Below are positions 15,122 through 23,490 of a DNA stretch of 64,000 bases, in pieces. The notes beneath the pieces are model-generated. The model searched no databases. It was not told the DNA's origin and saw nothing but the letters and a program-made list of their open reading frames with translations. The stretch is taken from assembly GCF_000832125.1 (NCBI RefSeq), contig NZ_JPRK01000005.1, positions 372,001 to 436,000 of the forward strand, read 5' to 3'. The position numbers were made by a program, and so were the translations under genes. Origin of the DNA: Flavobacterium hibernum (GTDB lineage: Bacteria > Bacteroidota > Bacteroidia > Flavobacteriales > Flavobacteriaceae). Within the stretch, counting starts at the first letter, position 1, and each line of letters begins with the position of its first letter.

Positions 15122-15769
15122 TTATGATTTTGGCAACGGAGCTCCAACAGCTATATCGCAACGGTGTCCTGTTTGCCCGTGTGGCGGATTCATTCCTTCG
15201 GCGGTTGCAACTGGTGCTTCGGTACTTAATAAGGCCGGAACTGCATTATTTGCGGCTGGTGGCGTAACGGTAAAGTTTTGAGATACGCTTCCGCTTTGTG
15301 CTGTATTTGTGGCAGGTTGTTTTGCCGGAGCAGAATTTAAAGGTGCTCCAACCGCGATGTCGCAACGGTGTCCGGGTTGTCCGTGGGCAGGATTCATTCC
15401 TTTGGCTACTTTTGTTGGCGCTACAGTTGTTGTTACTACTTGTGGCTGACCTGCATTTACTTGCACTGGTTGTGCATTCGCGGCCTGACCTTGTGTTGGT
15501 GCCGAATTTAACGGTGCTCCAACTGCAATATCGCAACGGTGCCCGGGTTGCCCGTGTGCAGGATTTAGCCCTTTGTTGTCGCTCATTACGGTATTTGGAT
15601 TCGTTGGCGAGGCTTGAACTACTGATTGCGTTTTTGTTGTATCTTTTGCTAATCCTAATTTAACCAATTCAGATGTTGGTGTGTTTTCCTGTGGTTCTAA
15701 TTCTTTCTTGCAAGAAGTAAAAATTAAGGAAGTAATTACTATCGAACTTATAAAGATTCTCGGATTCAT
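15122..15769 (-). CDS. Lipoprotein with three HGQPGHRCDI repeats
   Basis: The 215-residue protein starts with a lipoprotein signal ending TSC (Cys20) KK. Three copies of a motif of about 24 residues follow: at about 68-91 (LNPAHGQPGHRCDIAVGAPL), 125-148 (MNPAHGQPGHRCDIAVGAPL) and 193-212 (MNPPHGQTGHRCDIAVGAPL). They are joined by Ala/Thr/Val/Gln-rich linkers that look disordered. Each motif carries two His and one Cys, suggesting metal or haem binding or a covalent anchor. I have seen this motif in other Bacteroidota proteins but know no assigned function. The GC-richer repeats create long misleading open frames on the other strand and in a shifted frame. Lipidation and export are well supported; function is unknown. 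Confidence 0.85.
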   Translation of the reverse strand: MNPRIFISSIVITSLIFTSCKKELEPQENTPTSELVKLGLAKDTTKTQSVVQASPTNPNTVMSDNKGLNPAHGQPGHRCDIAVGAPLNSAPTQGQAANAQPVQVNAGQPQVVTTTVAPTKVAKGMNPAHGQPGHRCDIAVGAPLNSAPAKQPATNTAQSGSVSQNFTVTPPAANNAVPALLSTEAPVATAEGMNPPHGQTGHRCDIAVGAPLPKS

Positions 15770-15896
15770 AGTTGTGGTATTTTAGAGCATTCAAATATAC
15801 TAAATCATATTATACCATATAAGTGATATGAGATAATTTAAGTTTTGGGTTGTAATATAATCTTGAAAAGGCGTTGATTCTCTTTTCTCATTTTAT

Positions 15897-15994
15897 GTCA
15901 TTTCGAGGAACGAGAAATCACACTCGAAACTCCGTGCCTACAATCGTAAATCATTGTCGATCTACTGGTGTGATTTCTCATTCCTCGAAATGAC
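15897..15994. repeat. 27-bp near-perfect inverted repeat (GTCATTTCGAGGAACGAG family)
   Basis: A 27-bp arm at 15897-15923 and its inverse at 15968-15994 differ at a single base. The rest of the gap (15770-16261) holds a CATATAAGTGATATGAG word near 15818, a CAACGGATTAAAATCCGTTG palindrome near 16068-16087, and ACCTTTGCACCTTTG-like words near 16195-16220. No gene is seen. Confidence 0.85.
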
Positions 15995-16261
15995 AAATAG
16001 TACGTTTTAATCCTTATTTTAAAATAAAAACTACGCCTTTTAGCGAGATTAATTTTATTCGTGTACAACGGATTAAAATCCGTTGCTACAAAATAGATCG
16101 TTCTTCCGGAACTCTTGTAAAGAGCCTTCGGTTCGATTTATATTGTAGGGATAGATTTTAATCCGTCCTAAATTTAAAGAATCATTTTAACCTTTGAGCC
16201 TTTGCACCTTTGTACCTTTGAAATAATTTTTGCTAACTTTAAATCCAAAACAAAACTTCTC

Positions 16262-16753
16262 ATGAAAAAATCGATTTTACTTTTATTGTTTGTTGCTTCT
16301 TTTGCAAATGCGCAAACCACAGAAAAAGAAAAAGTTAGTCAAACGCTCGATGCTTGGCACAAAGCTGCTGCCGATGCAAAATTTGATGCTTACTTTAATT
16401 TAATGGCCGATGACGCTATTTTTATTGGAACTGATGCTACTGAAAACTGGAATAAAAAGGATTTTAAAGTTTGGGCAAAACCATTTTTCGACAAAGGAAA
16501 AACCTGGAATTTTACGGCTCTGGAACGTCATATCTTTTTTGACAAAACGGGTAAAATAGCTTGGTTTGACGAATTACTGAATACGCAAATGAAAATTTGT
16601 CGCAGTTCTGGTGTTTTGGTAAAAGTGGGGAAAGAATGGAAAATTCAGCATTATGTTTTATCAATGACTGTTCCTAATGACGAAGTTGATGCTGCGATTA
16701 AAATAAAAGCTCCAATTGAAGACGTTTTAATTGCGGAGCTTCAGAAAAAATAA
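16262..16753 (+). CDS. Exported NTF2-like (SnoaL/DUF4440-type) protein
   Basis: The start is placed at ATG 16262 because it opens a clean signal peptide (MKKSILLLLFVASFANAQ); an in-frame ATG 60 bases earlier would bury it. The mature part of about 145 residues has the cystatin-like cone fold pattern of NTF2/SnoaL proteins: LDAWHKAAADAKFDAYFNLM, a beta segment DDAIFIGTDATENW, and a final KEWKIQHYVLSMTVPN strand. Such domains serve as small enzymes or ligand-binding modules; nothing here picks one. It is a single gene. Confidence 0.8.
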   Translation: MKKSILLLLFVASFANAQTTEKEKVSQTLDAWHKAAADAKFDAYFNLMADDAIFIGTDATENWNKKDFKVWAKPFFDKGKTWNFTALERHIFFDKTGKIAWFDELLNTQMKICRSSGVLVKVGKEWKIQHYVLSMTVPNDEVDAAIKIKAPIEDVLIAELQKK

Positions 16754-16969
16754 ACATTTTAAGAGTTTCTTCTTATAATCCTAACTTTTATAGCACTTTA
16801 AAGAATCGAATAGTAATTTGATTATAATACAATTGGCAATTTTATCCGTAATTTAGAAGTTCAAAATAAGATTGTCTCAAAAAAACATATCTAATTTTAC
16901 AATATTTACTAAAATAAAACAACAACCTCTATTTTAACAGCCCTTAAAATCAAAATCTTTATTTTTTTT

Positions 16970-16977
16970 TAACTTTG
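16970..16977 (+). promoter_or_regulatory. Promoter -7 box of ammonium transporter gene
   Basis: TAACTTTG matches TAnnTTTG, 38 bases before the ATG. No TTG is seen at the expected -33 distance. Confidence 0.45.
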
Positions 16978-17015
16978 ACCCCAAAAAAAATAGGGTTAAA
17001 TAAAGTATCTGAAAA

Positions 17016-18398
17016 ATGAATATAGAAAAACGCTGGATCATTTCCTTTATTATTATAAGTATTGTTTGTATTACTGGCGCATTTTGGCCAACGGTTACTG
17101 AAAATAGTTACGTATTATCTGAATTTGGCACTACTGAACATATTGTTCCTGCCGATGTTGCCTGGATGTTAACTTCATGTTGTTTGGTTTTGATTATGAC
17201 GCCTGGATTATCTTTTTTCTATGGCGGAATGGTTGGCAGAAAAAATGTGATTTCGACTATGCTTCAAAGTTTTATCTGTTTGGGCGTTGTAACGCTTTTG
17301 TGGGTTGTTGTAGGTTTTAGTTTGGCGTTTGGAGATCCTGTTGGCTTTGGTTCTGGAGATCATTTCTATAGCTTTTTTGGCAATCCAACGACTTTTGCTT
17401 TTATGGATTATGTTGGTGTTTTACCTCATAAAAAATTGGCTAGTACTATTCCGTTTATGTTGTTTGCATTGTTTCAAATGAAATTTGCCATTATCGCTCC
17501 GGCAATTATTACGGGTTCATTTGCAGAACGTGTTCGTTTTATATCGTATTTATTATTCATCAGTTTATTTACCATTTTTATTTATGCGCCATTGTGCCAT
17601 TCGGTTTGGTATCCAACTGGAATTTTGGGCACTTATTTTGGCGTTAAAGATTTCGCTGGTGGAACTGTTGTTCATATGAGTTCTGGATTTGCTGCTTTGG
17701 CGGGTGTTCTTGTTTTAGGAAAAAGAAAGAACAGCCAGCATATACCAACCAATATTCCGTTTGTGTTATTAGGAACAGGAATGTTATGGTTTGGATGGTT
17801 TGGGTTTAACGCTGGTTCTGCTCTTGCGGCCAACGGAACTGCTGCAATGGCTTTTGCAACAACCACTACATCATCTGCCGCTGCAATGTTAACATGGATT
17901 TTCTTTGATCGAATGAACGGAAGAAAGGTTTCGGCTTTAGGTGCTTGCATTGGCGCTGTGGTTGGTCTTGTTGCCATTACACCTGCCGCTGGTTTTGTGT
18001 CTGTTCCCGAAAGTATGTTCTTTGGATTTATAACGGCTTTAGTTTCAAATTCGGCTGTGAATTGTCGTTTCTCAAAAAGATTTGATGATACTTTAGATGT
18101 CTTCGCTTGTCATGGTGTTGGCGGAATTATGGGAATGATTCTAACCGCAATATTTGCTCATGGCGAAAATGCAAGTTTACTACATGGTGGCTGGAATGTA
18201 TTTGCTCACCACATGATGGCATTGGTTTTGGTTTCAATATTTACTTTCTTCGGCGCTTATTTATTATTCAAGGTAACCAATTTTATTATTCCGTTACGTG
18301 TTTCTGAAGAAAATGAACACATAGGACTTGATTTATCGCAACACGATGAAACTCTTGACCCAAATTCAAAAGCAATTACCGAGGCTCATTATGGGTAA
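17016..18398 (+). CDS. amt: Ammonium transporter, Amt family
   Basis: The 460-residue protein has about eleven membrane segments. Family landmarks are MTPGLSFFYGGMVGRKN near the N terminus, GSFAERVRF, and the twin pore histidines in VVHMSSGFAAL and ACHGVGGIMG. It conducts ammonium across the inner membrane as a trimer. The C-terminal tail (NEHIGLDLSQHDETL) is the usual Amt tail. No PII (GlnK) gene is adjacent, which is unlike many bacteria. The gene has its own TAACTTTG promoter box. Confidence 0.95.
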   Translation: MNIEKRWIISFIIISIVCITGAFWPTVTENSYVLSEFGTTEHIVPADVAWMLTSCCLVLIMTPGLSFFYGGMVGRKNVISTMLQSFICLGVVTLLWVVVGFSLAFGDPVGFGSGDHFYSFFGNPTTFAFMDYVGVLPHKKLASTIPFMLFALFQMKFAIIAPAIITGSFAERVRFISYLLFISLFTIFIYAPLCHSVWYPTGILGTYFGVKDFAGGTVVHMSSGFAALAGVLVLGKRKNSQHIPTNIPFVLLGTGMLWFGWFGFNAGSALAANGTAAMAFATTTTSSAAAMLTWIFFDRMNGRKVSALGACIGAVVGLVAITPAAGFVSVPESMFFGFITALVSNSAVNCRFSKRFDDTLDVFACHGVGGIMGMILTAIFAHGENASLLHGGWNVFAHHMMALVLVSIFTFFGAYLLFKVTNFIIPLRVSEENEHIGLDLSQHDETLDPNSKAITEAHYG

Positions 18399-18399
18399 T

Positions 18400-18503
18400 T
18401 TTTTTGCCACGAATTTCACTAATTTTCGCTAATTTTTCCTTCTTTAAGTTTCAGTTTGAAGCGGTAAAATTAATTCGTGAAAATTCGTGAAATTCGTGGC
18501 GAA
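18400..18503. repeat. Inverted repeat, CACGAATT word family
   Basis: GCCACGAATTTCAC (18406-18419) is perfectly inverted at 18487-18500. Both arms extend with further word copies (TTTTCGCTAATTTT; TTAATTCGTGAAAATTCGTG). It lies just past the amt stop. Confidence 0.85.
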
Positions 18504-18606
18504 TAAACAATAATCCTAATCAAAAGTAGCAACAAAAAACTTTAAACGTAATTGCGCTATTTTCATTCGTTTATATTCCTTAATTTTGCTGAAAATTTTT
18601 GTAAAA

Positions 18607-19284
18607 GTGGGAAGTAAAAATAAACTAAAAAGATTCAGAGAAAACGAAACATTTCAAAACGTTTTTCAACCAACAAGAGAAGAAGTTGTAGGCGATTTAA
18701 TGCCTCTGAAAGGAAAATGGAATTCTGATTTCTTTAAAAATGATAATCCATTAGTTTTAGAATTAGGATGTGGAAAAGGAGAATATTCTGTTGGATTGGC
18801 AGAAAGATATCCTGACAAAAATTTTATTGGAATTGATATTAAAGGTGCTCGTTTTTGGAGAGGCGCTAAAACCGCTGTTGAAAACGGATTGCATAATGTT
18901 GCTTTTATTCGTACTCAAATCGAATTGATCAACCATATTTTTAATGAAAATGAAGTAGACGAAATCTGGATTACTTTTCCGGATCCTCAAATCAAATACA
19001 AAAGAACAAAACACAGAATGACAAATTCTGAGTTTTTAAAATTGTATAAAAAAATCCTTAAAAAAGACGGTGTTGTAAATCTTAAAACCGATAGCGAATT
19101 CATGCACGGTTATACTCTTGGATTGCTTCACGGTGAAGGACATGAGGTTTTATACGCAAATCATAACGTATATACAAATGAAGGAAGTCCTGAGGAAGTT
19201 ACTGCTTTTCAGACTTTTTACGAGAAACAATATTTAGAAATTAACAAGGCAATTACGTATATTCGTTTTAAAATTAAAGACTAA
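18607..19284 (+). CDS. trmB: tRNA (guanine-N7-)-methyltransferase
   Basis: The GTG at 18607 is chosen as start because family members begin (M)GSKNKLKRF; a TTG 21 bases upstream would add seven unusual residues. The SAM motif ELGCGKGEYSVGLAE is followed by GIDIKGARFWRGA and the family signature ITFPDPQIKYKRTKHRM. The enzyme methylates G46 of tRNAs at N7, using S-adenosylmethionine. It is followed after 42 bases by a LysE-type exporter on the same strand. Confidence 0.93.
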   Translation: MGSKNKLKRFRENETFQNVFQPTREEVVGDLMPLKGKWNSDFFKNDNPLVLELGCGKGEYSVGLAERYPDKNFIGIDIKGARFWRGAKTAVENGLHNVAFIRTQIELINHIFNENEVDEIWITFPDPQIKYKRTKHRMTNSEFLKLYKKILKKDGVVNLKTDSEFMHGYTLGLLHGEGHEVLYANHNVYTNEGSPEEVTAFQTFYEKQYLEINKAITYIRFKIKD

Positions 19285-19326
19285 TTTAATTTTAAAAACT
19301 GCTTTTTCAACCCATTAAATAACCGA

Positions 19327-19962
19327 ATGGTATTACTTACTCCTTTAATTTCAGGTTTTATTGCAGCTTTCATTGGGATTATTCCGCCTGGTTTAATCAA
19401 TATGACGGCGGCTAAAGTAAACATGAAAGAAGGAAAAAAGAATGCTTTGTGGTTTGTTGCGGGAGCAATATTAATAATCTTTTTTCAGGTTTCTTTAGCT
19501 GTTTTATTTGCTCAGGTAATTGACAATCGACCAGACGTTGTAACTTTATTACGCGAAGTTGGTTTTGTTATTTTTTCGATATTAACAATTTACTTTTTGT
19601 TTATTGCTAAAGAACCTAAAGCTAAGAAATCGAAGATTAAAAAAAGCAGCAAAAAAAGTCGGTTCTTTTTAGGAATGTTATTATCTGGGTTGAATTTCTT
19701 CCCGATTCCGTATTATGTCGTGGTAAGCATTACTTTGGCTTCTTACCATCTTTTTGCATTCGAAAACAACATAATCTTTACTTTTGTATTCGGATCCGTT
19801 TTAGGATCGTTTGCTGCTTTATACAGCTATATTGGTTTCTTTGGAAGAATCGAAAAGAAAACCGATTATGTAATGCGAAACATGAATACTATTATTGGAA
19901 GCATTACTGGTTTGATTTCTGTGGCAACACTTTTTAATATTCTAAGTTATTATTTCGGGTAA
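19327..19962 (+). CDS. LysE/RhtB-type exporter
   Basis: The 211-residue membrane protein has about six hydrophobic segments. The N-terminal family signature is GIIPPGLINMTAAKVNMKEG (Pro-Gly pair followed by a cytoplasmic loop). A Lys-rich cytoplasmic loop (AKKSKIKKSSKKSR) splits the halves. LysE-family proteins export amino acids or related small molecules; the substrate is unknown. It is probably cotranscribed with trmB. Confidence 0.8.
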   Translation: MVLLTPLISGFIAAFIGIIPPGLINMTAAKVNMKEGKKNALWFVAGAILIIFFQVSLAVLFAQVIDNRPDVVTLLREVGFVIFSILTIYFLFIAKEPKAKKSKIKKSSKKSRFFLGMLLSGLNFFPIPYYVVVSITLASYHLFAFENNIIFTFVFGSVLGSFAALYSYIGFFGRIEKKTDYVMRNMNTIIGSITGLISVATLFNILSYYFG

Positions 19963-19969
19963 AAAATAT

Positions 19970-20090
19970 AAATCCCAGATTTCACAGATTAAATGATTTT
20001 CATTTAATTTTAGTCTTCTTAAATCTGTGTAAAACTTAAACTTTACAAACCAAAGTAAAATCATTTTTAATCCTTTAATATGTGGCAGAG
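19970..20090. repeat. CACAGATT-word inverted repeat
   Basis: CCCAGATTTCACAGATTAAATGATTTT (from about 19973) faces TTAAATCTGTGTAAA and AATCCTTTAATATGTGGC (about 20018-20086). The right arm ends directly at the start of the MGMT-like gene. Confidence 0.65.
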
Positions 20091-20093
20091 AAC

Positions 20094-20423
20094 ATGGCTG
20101 AAGATAATTTTTTCGAACGAGTTTATACCATCGCCAGACAAATTCCATATGGAAAAGTAACTTCTTATGGTGCAATTGCCAAAGCATTAGGAACTGCTCG
20201 TTCTGCACGAATGGTGGGCTGGGCAATGAACGCTTGTCATAATATGGATGATGTTCCGGCGCACAGAGTTGTTAACAGAAAAGGACTTTTGACTGGAAAA
20301 CATCATTTTGACGGAACCAACTTAATGCAACAACTTTTAGAAAATGAAGGCATTGAAGTGATCGACAATCAGATTATAGATTTCGAAAAACACTTTTGGA
20401 CGCCTGAGGTTTCTAACACATAA
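20094..20423 (+). CDS. MGMT-family alkyltransferase-like (ATL) protein without the active-site Cys
   Basis: The ATG at 20094 is preferred over a GTG four codons upstream. The 109-residue protein is a single DNA-binding MGMT domain: IPYGKVTSYGAIAKALG is the helix-turn-helix part, ARMVGWAMNAC follows, and the reactive loop reads PAHRVVNRKG. In methyltransferases this loop is PCHRV, so the alkyl-accepting Cys is replaced by Ala. Family knowledge says such ATL proteins bind O6-alkylguanine and hand the lesion to nucleotide excision repair. Cys-lacking identity is seen directly; the repair role is inferred. Confidence 0.9.
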   Translation: MAEDNFFERVYTIARQIPYGKVTSYGAIAKALGTARSARMVGWAMNACHNMDDVPAHRVVNRKGLLTGKHHFDGTNLMQQLLENEGIEVIDNQIIDFEKHFWTPEVSNT

Positions 20424-20521
20424 TTTTTTTTTCACCATATAAGTGATATAAGTTCATTTAAAAGTAAACTTGTCGCTATTCCTTTTTTTCAATTCCGAGG
20501 AACAAGGAAAGGTTCAAACAA

Positions 20522-21847
20522 TCAAATCAAGCAAATAACAAAACTCGTTTTATCATCTTCGGTTTGGTAACTTAGATAACCGCCGTGGGCTTCGATGATA
20601 TTTTTAGAAAGTGTTAATCCAATTCCGGCTCCATCTTTTCGGGTTGTAAAGAATGGCAGAAATACTTTGTCTCTAATTTCAGAATCGATTCCTTTTCCGT
20701 TATCTGAAATGATGATAAAAAAACGGTTATTTTCGGTATAACTTGACAAAAATATTTTCTTTTCTGACTTTTCCTTCAAGGCATAAATACTATTGGTAAT
20801 CAAATTAATAATAACTTGTTCTATCTGGTTTTTATCAATCAAAATAGAACGCGAGCTATTAATTTCGTTTACCAATTCAATATTTTCTGCTTTTAAAATT
20901 GGCGCCATGATTCGTAAACAATCATCAAAAAGTGAATTTATTGGTGTCATTATTTTAGTTGGCGTTGGGAGCATGGCTAATTTTCGATAGTTTTCGACAA
21001 AAACCTGCAAATGATCACTTCTATTAATAATGGTTGATATACTGCTTTTAATGTCATCAAAATCATCATCATCGAGTTTTTCCTGATCGACAATATGAAG
21101 TAAATTTTGCGAAAGCGCGCGTATTGGCGTTAAGGAATTCATAAGTTCGTGCGAAATAATTTTCATTAAATTTATCCATGCCTCTTTTTCTTTCTTCTCT
21201 ATAACACACTGAATACTATCTAATAAAATGATAAAATATTCTTTATTGTATGATTTTGCACGTGATGTTTGCAGTACAAAAGTTTGCAAATCCTGCTCTT
21301 CGATTTTAATAGAAATTGCCGATTTTAAATCTGAAAAACCAACATTTTCAATCTCAGAACAAAGTGAGGGTAAATAGTTTTTGAGGTATTTCCAATGGCT
21401 TACTTTTGGAACTTTAAAAAGGCTTGAAAAGCAATCGTTCATTAAAAAAATATTCCATTCTTCACCTTCTTTTTCCAAGATTAAAGCAGCTGTATCAATG
21501 CTGTTTAAAATAGACTGATACACAATTTCTTTTGAAGTCTGATCTTGTTGTTGATCTTTTAATGACTCATATAACAAGTACAAATTTTTAAAGTTATCTT
21601 TTTTATTTTCTTCTGGAAAATTGGTAGAAAAGTCTTTTTGCAACATCGAAATCAATGTTCTGTCGTAAAATAACAATCTGTTTTTGACAAAAAAATACAT
21701 TTCAAACAACATTAAAACGCCAAAAAAACCAACTAAAAATGCATTGTAATAAAACATCTTGAAAATCAAAAAGGAGCAAAAGAAAAAGAGTATCATAACA
21801 AACAAAACTCTTGCAAACAAAGCATTATAAAACTTCCAGTTTTTCAT
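20522..21847 (-). CDS. Sensor histidine kinase
   Basis: The 441-residue protein has two N-terminal membrane segments (about residues 10-55) and a PAS-like middle. The H box IISHELMNSLTPIRAL has the phosphoacceptor His at about 233. The catalytic domain shows the N box (INLITNSIYAL), G1 (DNGKGID) and G2 (GAGIGLTLSK). It resembles NtrY/AtoS-like kinases that pair with sigma-54 activators. It lies 126 bases downstream of the NtrC-type regulator gene on the same strand, separated by an inverted repeat. It probably senses an envelope or membrane signal and phosphorylates that regulator. Confidence 0.9.
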   Translation of the reverse strand: MKNWKFYNALFARVLFVMILFFFCSFLIFKMFYYNAFLVGFFGVLMLFEMYFFVKNRLLFYDRTLISMLQKDFSTNFPEENKKDNFKNLYLLYESLKDQQQDQTSKEIVYQSILNSIDTAALILEKEGEEWNIFLMNDCFSSLFKVPKVSHWKYLKNYLPSLCSEIENVGFSDLKSAISIKIEEQDLQTFVLQTSRAKSYNKEYFIILLDSIQCVIEKKEKEAWINLMKIISHELMNSLTPIRALSQNLLHIVDQEKLDDDDFDDIKSSISTIINRSDHLQVFVENYRKLAMLPTPTKIMTPINSLFDDCLRIMAPILKAENIELVNEINSSRSILIDKNQIEQVIINLITNSIYALKEKSEKKIFLSSYTENNRFFIIISDNGKGIDSEIRDKVFLPFFTTRKDGAGIGLTLSKNIIEAHGGYLSYQTEDDKTSFVICLI

Positions 21848-21861
21848 TATTTTATTTTTTT

Positions 21862-21958
21862 ATTACCACAGATTATAGGATTAAAAAAGATTTTTAAATT
21901 TAGCTCACATAGAATCTGCGTGAAAAAAAATCCTTTTTTAATCCTATAATCTGTGGCT
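21862..21958. repeat. 24-bp perfect inverted repeat between kinase and regulator genes
   Basis: The arm at 21866-21889 (CCACAGATTATAGGATTAAA plus AAAG) is perfectly inverted at 21933-21956. It lies inside the two-component operon, so it would be transcribed and fold as a long hairpin in the intercistronic mRNA. Confidence 0.85.
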
Positions 21959-21973
21959 AAACTACTTTTTAAT

Positions 21974-23332
21974 TCATGAGTTTTTCAAATCGTACTTTTC
22001 AATTCTTCGGTATAATGCAGCTCTTGACAAACCAAGTTCTTCAGCCGTTTTACTAATATTTCCGTTGTGTTTAAATAATGCTTTTTCGATCGCATTTTTC
22101 TCCATTTCAGACAATGGATTTTCATCATTTTCCAGCACATCTTCAAAATCTAAAATATCCAGGTCATGTACAGAAATTGTATTATTATCTGCCAAAATTA
22201 AAGCACGTTCGATTTTATTCTCCATTTCTCTGACATTTCCTTTCCATGGATATTTTTCTAAATAGGACGCCGCATTATCTTCAAATTTCCATCCCGAAGT
22301 TTCGGGACCATGATTGTATTTCTCCGCTATTTGATCGAGAATAAAATGAGCCATTGGAACAATGTCATCTTTTCGTTCGCGCAAAGAAGGCAAATGAATT
22401 TCCATCGTATTAATACGGTACAACAAATCTTCACGGAAGGTTTTATTTTTAACCTCAGCTTTTATATCGCTGTTTGTCGCAGCAATTATGCGAACATTTA
22501 AAGGTCTTGGTTTGCTTTCGCCAAGACGCGTAACGGTTTTAGTTTGCAAAACGTGTAATAATTTAGCTTGCAAATGAAGCGAAATGTTTCCTATTTCGTC
22601 CAAAAAAATAGTTCCGTTTGATGCCATTTCAAATCTTCCGGGCGTATCTACCTTGGCATCGGTAAAAGCGCCTTTGGCATAGCCAAAAAGTTCGCTTTCA
22701 AATAAATTATCGCTCAGAGACCCTAAATCAACATGAACAAAAGGTTGTTTTTTTCTTTCTGAATTTTGATGAATAAACTCGGCAAAAACATATTTTCCTG
22801 TTCCATTTTCGCCTAAAACTAAAACATTAGCATCAGTTTTAGCTACTCTTTCGGCAATAGAATAAGCGTGTTTTATTTTTTGCGAAGTACCTACAAAGTA
22901 TTTTTTTTCTGTTTTGTCGGTTACAACTTTTTTAGTGTTTTTTCGGCTTTCAACAACTGCCTTTTCGATTATTTCGAGTAATTTTTCATTGTGCCAAGGT
23001 TTCAAAACATAATCAAAGGCACCAATTTTTATACCTTCAACTGCGGTTTCAATTTTACCAAAAGCAGTCATTAAAATTACAATCGTTTGAGGCGAAAGTG
23101 TTTTTATTTCCTTAAGCCAATGAATCCCTTCACGTCCATCTTCGAAACCAATTCGATAATTCATGTCTAGTAAAACCACATTTATTTCATTTTCATTTAA
23201 AATGGAAATGATTTTTTTGGGGCTATTGGTCGTAAAAATGGTTTCAAAATGTTTTTTAAGAATCATTTTTGCCGAGAAAAGAATTTCTTCCTGATCGTCA
23301 ACGACTAATATTTGGGCTTGTTTTTTTCGCAT
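21974..23332 (-). CDS. NtrC-family sigma-54-dependent response regulator
   Basis: The start is set at ATG 23332 because receiver domains begin shortly after MRKKQAQILVVDDQEE; an upstream in-frame ATG would add 17 unrelated residues. The receiver (about 8-120) has the acidic pair DDQEE and the phospho-Asp in VVLLDMNY. The AAA+ domain has Walker A GENGTGKYVF, GAFTDA in place of the usual GAFTGA sigma-54 contact loop, and FLDEIG. The C-terminal Fis-type helix-turn-helix is NISKTAEELGLSRAALYRRI. It is divergent from an efflux operon with a sigma-54-like promoter, which is the probable target. Confidence 0.93.
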   Translation of the reverse strand: MRKKQAQILVVDDQEEILFSAKMILKKHFETIFTTNSPKKIISILNENEINVVLLDMNYRIGFEDGREGIHWLKEIKTLSPQTIVILMTAFGKIETAVEGIKIGAFDYVLKPWHNEKLLEIIEKAVVESRKNTKKVVTDKTEKKYFVGTSQKIKHAYSIAERVAKTDANVLVLGENGTGKYVFAEFIHQNSERKKQPFVHVDLGSLSDNLFESELFGYAKGAFTDAKVDTPGRFEMASNGTIFLDEIGNISLHLQAKLLHVLQTKTVTRLGESKPRPLNVRIIAATNSDIKAEVKNKTFREDLLYRINTMEIHLPSLRERKDDIVPMAHFILDQIAEKYNHGPETSGWKFEDNAASYLEKYPWKGNVREMENKIERALILADNNTISVHDLDILDFEDVLENDENPLSEMEKNAIEKALFKHNGNISKTAEELGLSRAALYRRIEKYDLKNS

Positions 23333-23354
23333 GGTTATTATTTTTGTCCGATTT

Positions 23355-23398
23355 TGAACGGTCAACTGTTCATTATCGAACACTCTTTTTAGGGAGTG
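23355..23398. promoter_or_regulatory. Two palindromes, candidate activator sites
   Basis: TGAAC at 23355-23359 is inverted at 23368-23372 (8-base centre). CACTC at 23381-23385 is inverted as GAGTG at 23394-23398. They lie 50-90 bases upstream of the sigma-54-like promoter, the distance expected for NtrC-type enhancer sites. Binding is inferred. Confidence 0.35.
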
Positions 23399-23446
23399 GT
23401 TTTTAAAGCTTCTTTAAAATCAATACTTTACAAATAATAAATTTTA

Positions 23447-23462
23447 TGGCACAGTATTTACC
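23447..23462 (+). promoter_or_regulatory. Sigma-54-like -24/-12 promoter of efflux operon
   Basis: TGGCAC, five bases, then TTACC fits the TGGCAC-N5-TTGCA consensus except for A in place of G in the -12 element. It lies 28 bases before the ATG of the adaptor gene and is divergent from the NtrC-type regulator gene. Confidence 0.45.
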
Positions 23463-23490
23463 TATTGATTATCAGTAAATTATTTAAAAA

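Noticed and set aside
15298..15663. Long Leu-rich open frame opposite the repeat lipoprotein gene, and another in a shifted frame (15246-15536)
   Set aside because: Both are shadows of the GC-richer HGQPGHRCDI repeats. The lipoprotein frame has a signal, lipobox and conserved motifs; these have none.
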